NCBI GenBank assembly: GCA_032622095.1
Contig: CP136067.1
Coordinates: forward strand, 78,952,705 to 79,016,704
Origin: Siphonodentalium dalli
Lineage: Eukaryota; Mollusca; Scaphopoda; Gadilida; Siphonodentaliidae
Direction of reading: 5' to 3'
Length of the DNA stretch: 64,000 nucleotides
Shown here one piece after another: positions 34,829 through 45,087 of the stretch. Each line of letters starts with the position of its first letter. The first letter of the stretch is position 1. The translations under genes were made by a program, and so were the position numbers. A model generated the notes under the pieces. That model was not told where the DNA came from. It saw only the letters and a program-made list of their open reading frames with translations, and made no database searches.

Positions 34829-35590
34829 GGTTTGAAATATACAACGATGAACTATATTTTCATGGCGATGAATTATTCTGATAAATCTCGATAACTGAGA
34901 CATATATATACGAACGTTTTATGTTAACAAAATAACTTCCGAATGTCCAGTCGCCAGTCCATTAACTGACTTAAAGGCACGTGCGGCCTTAATTGTCGAA
35001 AATATTCATATTTGTTCCAAACACCGTAAACATTAAAACATTAAAACGCATACAGTTCCGTTCATATATACCATGACCATCGCGTAAACAGCATGTTATC
35101 ATAAAGATTTACTATATTTTACCTAAGCAAGAGCCTGATTGTGTTACAGAAGACAGCACAGTGCTGTTGGCTAATCACACACAAATGGCATAAACGCTCT
35201 TTATTCGTTCCATATCAGAAATTCACCCACAAAGAACGCTCTTTATGTTTACCATCATAATATAAACAAACACCAGAAAAGTAACTTTTTATGCTGTTGT
35301 TTACATAACAATGGTCAAACATATGACCATAACACACTGTTTATGCGATATTTCTTATTTGTATACGGACAAAGTCTATCTACATTTTTATGTTCTTTCT
35401 GTTTGTGGCGGTTTTTGACGGGTGGATATATTTTCACAGGATACCCACCGCCAAGGCCGCACGTGCCTTTAAAACACAGGTTTGAAATATACAACGATGA
35501 ACTATATTTTCATGGCGATGAATTATTCTGATAAATCTCGATAACTGAGACATATATATACGAACGTTTTATGTTAACAAAATAACTCCT
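34782..35590. repeat. Tandem duplication split by MITE copy B
   Basis: A ~155 bp unit running from TTCCGAATGTCCAGTCGCC through TTAACTGACTTAAAACACAG to GTTAACAAAATAACT occurs uninterrupted at 34785-34937. It occurs again from 34937 to 35588, where the same TTAA holds the MITE. The two units are nearly identical apart from the insertion. Confidence 0.9.
34975..35468. mobile_element. TTAA-flanked MITE, copy B, with empty-site control
   Basis: The 494-bp element has ends AGGCACGTGCGGCCTT and the exact inverse AAGGCCGCACGTGCCT. TTAA lies on both sides, at 34971-34974 and 35469-35472. The neighbouring duplicate at 34785-34937 has a single TTAA (34819-34822) at the matching point, so the insertion boundaries and the 4-bp duplication are directly visible. 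It is non-coding and non-autonomous. Confidence 0.93.
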
Positions 35591-35756
35591 TGGCTGAGAA
35601 CAAAACCACGCCCATTGACACGAATCGTTTGAGTGGGGTTTGAACACGGAGTAGGTATGCCGTGATAACAATTGTTTGGGCATTACATTCGCCATGTACA
35701 GCTTATTCGAAACTAAACGTCGATATACGCAAGCATGTAATAAAATATTTGTTTTC

Positions 35757-36342
35757 TATGGGAGGCCAAATTCACATTTAATAATTAATTGGTTTGGCTG
35801 ACTCGCAATAGTATTACCTTCTGTTTTGGTTGCAGCGACTCGTGATAGTATATATTAGTTGGGACTACTAGCGATGGCATTTTTGGGACAGGGATACTGA
35901 TAATGTGAAAATAGGGGTTTTTGCTGTATTTTAAATATATGAATATGTCCATGTATATATTGTCAATAAAGAATAAAAAAACAAACAAACAAAACAAAAC
36001 AAAAAAACAAAAAAAAATATAAATAATTACTAGAGTTCCGGGAAGGAGACATCAATTCTTTGGATATAGGGATGCTGATAATATGTAATTAGGGATTATC
36101 ATTGTTGAACACATAGTCACCGTTGACTGTTGAGTACTCAGGCTAATGCTCAGGCCAATGCTCCTCTTGTGTTGCTAGGTGATACACCAGGTCATACCAT
36201 TAGTTTATGGGTAGGTCAGATAGTAGTTACAATTAAGCGCAGCGCAATTCATTACGCGTAAGCGTAAATGCCCTATTTGTGCTTAAGCACAATATGTGGT
36301 ATTTGCGCATTTCATTATTAAATGTGAATTTGGCCTCCCATA
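35757..36342. mobile_element. TIR element, ends TATGGGAGGCCAAATTCACA
   Basis: The ends TATGGGAGGCC ... TTTAATAAT and their inverse (about 28 bp, nearly perfect) are flanked by GTTTTC on both sides (35751-35756 and 36343-36348). Depending on where the TIR starts, the duplication is 4 to 6 bp. The interior has an A-rich AAACAAAC block at about 35970-36018 and no transposase. Confidence 0.8.
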
Positions 36343-36479
36343 GTTTTCACTGTAAATATAACGTAGAATGTATATACGTAGTATATACTGTCGACGCAAT
36401 TATCTGTATTTTGGGCACGAATGGATTTTAGGATACATGTGGTTTTGACTCGCGAATTATTTTTGGAAACTATTAACCC

Positions 36480-36870
36480 CTTCCATCGTAGCATAGACAT
36501 ATGCTATCTAAATGATAACTCAAATATTTATCATCCGATTGTGTTTATGTTTCATGGCACTATTTATGATGGTACTCCCCTATATAGTGCATGAGTGCCA
36601 TTTGGTTGATTTGGCTGTTAAACCCGTCCACTAATTCCGGATAGACACAATCAGTCATGCTATCGAATGTGATAACTCAAATATCTTTTATTCTATCACC
36701 AGCATATATCACATTCAGGTTAATCGTGGCACAGTACTTATTCGCCTCTATCGATTTGGTTATTGATTGATTAGTTTTGAAATATTAACCCGATCTCTAA
36801 GCACGACACAGACACATGCTATTCAAAGCAATACTGTATCAGATCAGTCTGATATTATGTTACGGAGCGC
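36480..36870. repeat. Fragment of the 10.1-12.0 kb repeat family
   Basis: It contains ACACATGCTATNCAA, GATAACTCAAATATTT, TGATTGATTAGTTT and TAACCC blocks matching parts of 10620-11970. It is followed by a short palindrome, GTGAGGCTCAG ... CTGAGCCTCAC, at about 36880-36910. Confidence 0.6.
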
Positions 36871-37139
36871 TTGAGTGTTACGTGAGGCTCAGGATCTCAC
36901 TGAGCCTCACATGACACAATATCCGATCACTAAGCGTCCCCAAACGTATTTATTATGTCAGCGGTCAAATTCAAGCATATCATTTTAATTAATCATCCCT
37001 GTAATTTATTTTAGTTTGGTAAGTTTTGTGTCGTCTATGGCTATTAACTTATGTAACGTCACAGTTACGCGACATGGGCGTTGAACGTCAACGAGACCCG
37101 CATGTATATACACTACAGTCATAATACCAAACAAATATG

Positions 37140-37735
37140 ATAAAGGAACGTTGGAACTCGAAACTCCTGTCGTCGAATTAGCTAAACGTTTGCCATCGTT
37201 TCAATCACTTCCCTAGATCAAGCAAAATGCTCTGTCTGTCTCGTATACGATGAAGTTCGACTAGTTCACCAGCTCTCAAATTGGAACATTGACTCACTTC
37301 TCGCAGAGCACCATTCCATACTGCGGTTCGCAGACTAATATTCGATTTATTCGGTTCCAGCATAAATATGCCGGTCGCAACATTAATGGACAAACCGAGC
37401 GTGATGGGTTATCGATCTTACGTTGCGTGTTTTTCACCGGTAATTGCTGTGGGTGGTGCATTATTGGCAGGTTTGAATCAGCGTTTTATGCTATTACCCC
37501 AATTCTGCGGAATCAGCAAAAGAGACACCCGGAAGAACATTCACCTGTTCGTCGGATGCCAGACTACTTTATTGACTATTGAATCCGTTCCCAGTGATTA
37601 CCGATGTCCACGAGAGACACATATTTATGAAGCAATTATTATCTGTTGGAGAATATGTACGTTCTTTCAACCAAAATGGCGATTCTGCCCATATATTGAA
37701 CTCATTTTGTACTTTATTATCTGTGGTCTGCTTGT
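37140..37735. other. Unassigned, possibly single-copy sequence
   Basis: Overlapping frames occur on both strands: plus 37368-37742 (124 codons) and minus 37205-37393 (62 codons, ending RAGELVELHRIRDRQSILL). The minus frame has a protein-like composition faintly like an OB-fold strand pattern, but it has no ATG, no upstream acceptor and an upstream stop. I do not call a gene. Confidence 0.3.
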
Positions 37736-37740
37736 TTTTT

Positions 37741-39990
37741 AGCTCACCTGAGACAAAGTCTCCGGTGGAGCTATAGTCATCACTCCTCGTCCGTCGTCCG
37801 TCCGTCCGTCTGTCTGTCTGTCTGTCTGTCCGTCAACTTTTTAAAAAACATCTTCTCCTCTGAAACCATCATACCGTATTGGTTCATATTTGGTGTGGAT
37901 GTTCCCTAGGTGACTCTCATTCAGATTTGTTCAAATGAGGTCACTGGGTCAAATAGTTGCGAAGCCAGGGCCATAACTCTATTCCTCCATAGTAATTCTT
38001 ACAACGACTTCTTGTTCAGAACCATTGGGCCGATTTAGCTAATATTTTGTATGGAGGGTCCTTGGGTCACTGGTGTTCAGATTTGTTCAAATGAGGTCAC
38101 CCGGTCAATTAGTTGAGAAACCAGGGCCATAACTCATAGTGATTCTTACAATGACTTCTTATAAAAAATATTTGGCCGATTTAGCTTATATTTGGTACAT
38201 AGATACCTTGGGTGACTGGGGTTCAGATTTGTTTAAATGGGGTCACTGGGTCAAATAGGGGCAGAGCCAGGGACATAACTTTAAAAACAAAAAAAATTAT
38301 TTTTGCATTTTGACCTTTAATTTTTGTTTAGGACACACCACAGCCTCATATTTCTTACCTAGATTTTTCTTAGCATGTTCTTCATCTGTATGCATTTTGG
38401 TATTGTTTATTTAACCCCGTCCACTCTTGTTTTGATATAGAATTCATCCAAGACATGATTACTCAAACATTTTTCATCTGATCAACACCAAATTTGGTAT
38501 ATGAATTTTTGACACTTATATACAGATCAAGTTAAAATATGGGTTTGATCCGATATATTTTAACAGAGTTATGGCCCTTTATAATTCAGACCTCTTTGCT
38601 ATGCACTATTAATTTTTAAGAGAACACTGTAGCCTGCATTATTGAAAAAGCCAATTTATCATAGTGTGGTCACCCGATATTCTTGCTTCAGACTGCTTGC
38701 TTCAGACCAGTTTGCCATCTGTCATTACATGACATGACATTATCTAAACAACTATTCTACCAGTCTACAATGAATAGTCCATTGTTCATTTATCCAAGCC
38801 TGGACATAGTGTGTCTGACATTTGCAGAATGAAGTCCCCAGATGGTGAATTTAGTGTTGCTACCCCATACAGCAGGCTAGCATCACCAAATACACCCTCA
38901 ATTACCTTATTCTGCTTAGGCCTCATCTTCTGGGACAATTTTTTTTAAACATTTGAAAAAAAGTGACACCATTATATATAACATCTGCAGAGTTATGAAA
39001 CTTTACTCTTTAATGAAATTATGGAAACATTCCACCCTCCCCCACCCCACCCCCTCCCACATGGCCCAGGCTCAACCCTGCCATCAACCAACATCCCTTC
39101 CAAGCCATATCACCTCTCAATTTAATACCTCTTCTCACCACAGAGGCATATATATCTGTAAAGGTACAGGTCATTAATTATATAAACTGGCCAGATGACA
39201 TGTATTATTCTAATCTAAACATATCTGTAGCAATTTAACAACAAACTGGTGCTTCCATTCAATGTTAGGTGATGACTGACATTCAATGATACTGTGAATG
39301 GCTTTGATTTCTTCAAGTCTGGAAATAGTGTGTCTGACATTTACATAGTGAGGTCCCCAGATGGTGAATTTAGTGTTGCTACACCATACAGCATGCTAGC
39401 ATCACCAAATACACCCGCCAGGGACCTAATTCTGCTTAGTCGTCATCTTCTGGGAAGTATCCTAAGTATCAAATTGACAGTTTGATTTAGTCACTTTTTC
39501 CACCTGTTCAGTTTCAATGTCCCCCTAATTTGCAGAAGATAAAATGCATAATTGAGGTGCTCAATGGGTGTGTATCACCAACTTCAACTGTAGGACTTCA
39601 TTGATTTAGTCACTTTTTTCCACCTGTTCAGTTTCAATGTCCCCCTAATTTGCAGAAGATAAAATGCATAATTGAGGTGCTCAATGGGTGTGTATCACCA
39701 ACTTCAACTGTAGGACTTCAATCTGTTCCTTGGTTTTATTGGCCATTGAGGCCTAATCAGATTGAGGATGAATTTGGTGATGCTAGCCTGCCTTACAGAA
39801 TATTGTCATTAAATCCACATTTTTGGGACCTAATTCTGCAAATGTCAGACATACTAAATTTAGGTTTGGCCATTTCATATTATTGTTTTGATCACCACTT
39901 ATCCAGATGAAATCATACGACTAATATTCAAAGAAAAATGGGGGGGGGTATATATTGGATTAAATTTGTCTTCTATCTGGCATTTGCAGA
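37741..39990 (+). repeat. Segmental duplication, copy 1
   Basis: This ~2.2 kb block and the one at 41687-43825 run in parallel. Both have an AGCTCACC head, GTCCGTC run, Tc1/MITE-like modules, the 10.1-kb-family segment (CACAGCCTCATATTTCTTAC), GGTCCCCAGA hairpins, a CACCCTCCC-rich stretch, and GGGGTATATATTGGATTAAA at the end. Small indels separate them. Short frames occur at matching places in both copies and follow the repeat. Confidence 0.88.
39482..39720. repeat. 119/120-bp tandem duplication
   Basis: The segment TTGATTTAGTCACTTTTT ... CTGTAGGACTTCA occurs twice back to back and differs only by one T. The matching place in the other large duplicate (about 43445-43562) has one copy, so this is a local, recent event. 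Confidence 0.93.
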
Positions 39991-40384
39991 ATGAGGTCCC
40001 CAGAGGGTGAATTTAGTTATGCTACCCTGCACAGCAGTCTAGCATCACCAAATACACTAGCCAGGGTCCTCATTCTGCTTAGGCCTCATCTTCTGGGAAG
40101 TATATAGGCACTTAAATTGACATCTTTAGCCCTTATGTTTAGTTTCTATATCCCCTAATTTGTGAATATAAAATGCATAATTGAGGTGGCCAATGGGTGC
40201 ACATCACCAACTTTAACTGGAGAACTTCAATATAATGCTATGTCTCCCATAGCAGTTGAGGCCTACACAGAATGAGGTCCCCAGAGGCAGAATTTGGTGA
40301 TGCTAGCCCGCATTGCAGGATTGTGTCATTAAATTCACCCTTTGGGGACCTCATTCTGCAAATGTCAGACAATTTGTTCAGGCT

Positions 40385-41470
40385 TGTCTGTTCGAATATT
40401 ATGTTCTTAACCACCAGTATCCAGTTGAACTCATTATACCCTGATTTTGCAAAGAAAACTTGGGGGGGGGGATATTGGATTGAATTTGTCAGTCTCTATG
40501 TCAGACTGTTCTCCCATCCATCCATCTGTCATTATGTCTCTATCCGTCCATCAATTGTTTTCTTCTCCAGATACATATTCAAGACCAAATGGGTTTATAT
40601 ATTTAGGTGTGGATGTCCCCCAGGTGACTCACATTCAGATTTGTTCAAATGAGTTCATCAGGTCAAATAGGTGAGAAGTCAGGGCCATAACTCTTTCCTT
40701 CCATAGTAATTCTTAAAACAATTTCTTCTCAAGAACCATCTGGACTATTTAGATTATGTTTGGTATGGATGGTCCTTCGGTGACTGGGGTTTAGATTTTT
40801 TCAGATTTGGTCATTTTAGGAAAATCAGTTCAGTTCAACTCTTAAAATCTAATGTCTGAAATTACCAAATGAATGGATCTCATAGATGGGGATAACGTTT
40901 GTTCAAATAGGGGCGGAGATAAGAGATTTAATTACCAACCAGCCACCCTACCCGTGCTCCGGTGGAGCTATAGTCATCACTCCTCGTCCGTCCATCGTCT
41001 GTCCGTCCATCCGTCCGACAACAATTATTTGAACATCTACTCTGGAACCATAAGACCAAATGGGTTCATATTTGGTGTGGATATTCCCTAGGTGATTCTC
41101 ATTCAGATTTGTTCAAATGCGGTCACTGGGTCAAATAGTTGCGAAGCCAGGGCCATAACTCTTTCCCACCATAGTAATTCTTTTAAACATCTTCAGAACA
41201 ATAAGACAGAATGGTTTCATATTTGGTGTGGATGTTCCCTAGGTGACTCACATTCAGATTTGTTCGAATGAGTTCACTTGAAATAGTTGCGAAGCCAGGG
41301 CCATAACTCTTTCCCTCCATAGTATTCTTAAAGTGACTTCTTCTCAAATACCATCAGGCTATATGGGTTCATATTTGGTATGAAGGATCCTTGTGTGACT
41401 GGGGTTCAGATTTGTTCAAATCAGGTCACTGGGTCAAATGTGGGCGGGGCCAGGGACATAACTCCAAATT
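40385..41470 (+). repeat. AGCTCACC-type modules between the large duplicates
   Basis: Modules with GGTGTGGATGTYCCC, TCAGATTTGTTCAAATGAG and GCCAGGGCCATAACTCTTTCC run from 40560 to 40800 and again from 41040 to 41465. A partial head (CTCCGGTGGAGCTATAGTCA then GTCCGTC) is at about 40958. Confidence 0.75.
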
Positions 41471-41686
41471 TTTTGTTTTAGATTTAACTCTTTAGATATC
41501 TACTTCTTTTAAAGTGATTATGAAAAGTTCTGACTGTTGTGGTCTCCAGAGTCCCAGTCTTATCAGTCTTTGCAGTCTGGTGAGCGACCCCACAGTCATT
41601 GACTGTCTTGTTTCCTGAACCCCTCCATATGAGTAATATACAGTAATACAGTTATTATACAATGTTGTGTACAGTATGTGTTTTTT

Positions 41687-43825
41687 AGCTCACCTGAGAT
41701 GAAGTCTCCGGTGGAGCTATAGCCATCACTCCTCGTCCGTCGTCCGTCCGCCCGTCTGTCCGTCTGTTCGTCCATCCGTCTGTCCGTCCGTCAAGAATCA
41801 TCTTCTCCTCTAGAACCGTAAGATGGAACAGGTTCATATTTGGTGTGGATGTTCCCTAGGTGAATCTCATTCAGATTTGTTCAAATGAGGTCATCAGGTC
41901 AATTAGTTGAAAAAGCAGGGCCACAACTCTAATTCTTCATAGTAATTCTTAGAACGACTTCTTTTCCATAACTATACGGCCTAATGGGTTCATATTTGGT
42001 GTGGATGTTCCCTATCTGACTCCCATTCAGATTTGTTCAAATGAGGTCACCAGGTTGATTAGTTGAGAAACCAGGGCCATAACTTATAGTAATTCTTACA
42101 ATGTCTTCTTCTCAAGGAATATTGTGCTGATTAAGCTTATATTTGGTACGGAGGGACCTTGGTTGACTGGGGTTCAGATTTGTTCAAATGGGGGTCACTG
42201 GGTCAAATAGGGGCAGAGTCAGGGACATAACTTAAAAAAAAAAAAAATTAGCATTTTGACCTTTAATTTTTGTTTAGACACATCACAGCCTCATATTTCT
42301 TACCTAGATGTTTCTTAACACGTTCTTCAACTGTATGGATTTTAGTATTGTTTATTTAACCTTTCCACTCTTGTTTTTATATAGATTTTCATCCAAGACA
42401 GGATTACTCAAACATTTTTCATCTGATCGACACCAAATTTGGTATATAAATTTTTGACACTTATATACAGATCAAGTTAAAATATGGGTTTGATCCGATA
42501 TATTTTAACAGAGTTATGGCCCTTTTATAATTCACACCTCTTTGCTAGACTATGAATTTTTAAGAGAACACTGAAGCCTGTATTATTGAAAAAGCCAATT
42601 TATCACAGTGTGGACACCTGATACTCTGGCTAAAGACTGCTTGCTTCAGACCAGTTTACCATATGTCATTACATGACATGACATTAGTTAAACACCTATT
42701 CTACAAGAATAAATAGGAATAGTCCATTGTTCATTTCATCAAGCCTGGACATAGTGTGGCTGACATTTGCAGAATGAGGTCCCCAGATGGTGAATTTAGT
42801 GTTGCTACCCCCGTACAGCATGCTAGCATCACCAAATACACCCTCCAGGACCTAATTCTGCTTAGGCCTCATCTTCTGGGACAAAAAAAATAGTTTTTAA
42901 ACATGTTATAAAATTTGAAAATTTGAAAAAAGTGACACCATTATAACATCTGCAGAGTTATGAAACTTTACTCTTTAATGAAATTATGGAAACATTCCAC
43001 CCTCCCACGCCCACCCCCTCCCACATGGCCCAGACCCCACCCTGCCATCAACCAACATCCCTTCCAAGCCATATCACCTCTCAATTTAATTAATACCTCT
43101 TCTCACCACAGAAGCATATATATATGCAAAGACACAGGTAATTAATTTAGAGTAGAATAATAGATGTCATCTGGCTAGTTTATGCAAACATATCTGCAAT
43201 TTAAAAACAAACTGGTGCTCCCAAGGTTATGTGATGACTGACATTCAATGGTACTGTGAACGGCTTAGATTTCTTCAAGTCTGGAAATAGTTTGTCTGAC
43301 ATTTACAGAGTGAGGTCCCCAGATGGTGAATTTAGTATTGCTACCCCATACAGCATGCTAGCATAACCAAATACACCCTCCATGGACCTAATTCTGCTTA
43401 GGCCTCATCTTCTGGGAAGTATCCTAAGTATCAAATTGACAGTTTGTTTTAGTCACTTTTTTTCACCTGTTCAGTTTCAATGTCCCCCTAATTTGCAGAA
43501 GATAAAATACATAATTGAGGTGCTCAATGGGTGTGTATCACCAACTTCAACTGTAGGACTTCAATCTGTTCCTAGGTTTTATTGGCCATTGAGGCCTAAT
43601 CATATTGAGGAAGAATTCGTTGATGCTAGCCTGCCTTACGGAATATTGTCATTAAATCCACATTTTGGGGACCTAATTCTGCAAATGTCAGACATACTAA
43701 ATTCAGGCTTTGCCATTTCATATTATTTTCTTCATCACCACTTATCCAGATGAAATCATATCACTAATTTTCAAAGAAAAATTGGGGGGTATATATTGGA
43801 TTAAATTTGTCTTCTATCTGTCAGG
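41687..43825 (+). repeat. Segmental duplication, copy 2
   Basis: This block is the partner of 37741-39990, in the same order and orientation. It lacks the 119-bp tandem duplication. Just before it, at 41645-41680, ATTATACAATGTTGTGTACAG matches, in inverted orientation, sequence right of the 97-bp satellite at about 47680-47705. Confidence 0.88.
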
Positions 43826-44439
43826 CTTCTATCCGTCTGCCTGTTGAGATGTCTATCCATCCATATATCAACAATTGTTTTCTTCTCCATATTAAAGACG
43901 GAATGTGTTTATATAGTTCAGTGTGCATGTTCCATAGGTGTCTCACAATCAGATTTGTTCAATTAAGTTCATCTCATCAAATACATGTAGGTGCGAAGCC
44001 AGTGCCATAACTATTTCCCTCCATAGTAATTCTTAAAACAGTTTTTTCTCAAGAACCATTGGGCCTATATAGCTTTTATTTGGTATGGAGGGGCCTTGGG
44101 TGACCGGGGTTCAGATTTGTTCAAATGGGGTCATTTTTAGGAAATGAGGTCCCCAGACGGTGAATTCGGTGATGTTAGTCCACCTTGCGGAATACTGTCA
44201 TTAAAGTCGCCTGCAAAGGTCAGACACACTAAATACAGACTCGGATGTTCCAATATTAGTTTCTTAACCACCACTTATCCAGGTGAAATCATACCCTGAT
44301 TTTTCAAAGAAAAATTGGGGGTTTTTATTGATATTACTAGATGAATGGATCTCATAGATGAGGATTCACATTTGTTCTAATAGGGGCAGAGATAAGAGAT
44401 TTAACTCTCCTCTATGCTGTTTGGTACTGGTATAATAAT

Positions 44440-45065
44440 ATTGATTTCTAGACAGCCTGGGTGGGGGCAATGTTTGAGGCAATGGGGGGGAGTGTAGATG
44501 GGTGAAGATATGACCCCCTACTTTGATCAAAAGTTAAACAGTTAACAATTTCATGCCTGATACTACATTAGTTGTAGATTAGATGTTCACACCAAAAATA
44601 AGTTAGAATTGTTCTCGTAGTTTGGTTTGATTTTCTAACATGTATGTTTTTAAACCATCAGTCCATATGTTCCTACTTCAGGTTAAACTGTTGGACCGAA
44701 TTGGCCACAAATTTTAACTTTATGGGGGGTGTCAGGTTGGTAATCATCAAACGTTTGAGAGCTTGAAGTACTGGTACCAGTCGTAAAATTCAACCTAAGA
44801 GAAATGTACAAAAGGATTTTTGTGAACTTAGTACTGTGGTATGGTTGTTCTCTTTAAAAGGTAAGAGGTTGGAGATTTGTCAGTGATGTGCAATTAAAAA
44901 TTACAAGGTTAAGAGCCCTGCTCATCTGAGAACATCCAGCTATGTCTATGTTTAGAAATACTTGTCTTAAGTGATTTTGTCAAGTACTGACTCTTGTAGT
45001 CTTCTCAGTCCTCCCAGTCCTTACAGTCTGGTGAGCGACCCACAGTCATTGACTGTCTTGTCTTG
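44440..45065. repeat. TTCCAAC-family remnant and tail module
   Basis: TTGTTCTCGTAGTTTGRTTT and a GGGGGGTGTCAGGTTGG motif at 44605-44740 belong to the family at 16.9 and 61.2 kb. From 44935 the CATTGACTGTCTTGTC tail module follows and leads straight into the satellite. Confidence 0.6.
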
Positions 45066-45087
45066 TAGGAGTCCAGGTCGTTGTGAA

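Larger units (their letters stand above)
38800..44235. repeat. Cluster of GAGGTCCCCAGA foldback units
   Basis: At least nine units, near 38810, 39330, 39740, 39990, 40265, 42755, 43300, 43600 and 44145, have a left arm GACATTTGCAGAATGAGG / TCCCCAGATGGTGAATTT and a right arm that is its inverse, with GATGCTAGC near the middle. Each could fold into a ~100-130 bp hairpin. A single arm also lies near 29755. Confidence 0.8.

Noticed and set aside
37205-37742. Overlapping frames on both strands as exons
   Set aside because: Neither strand shows a supported start, acceptor and donor set. The minus frame has no ATG and an upstream stop.
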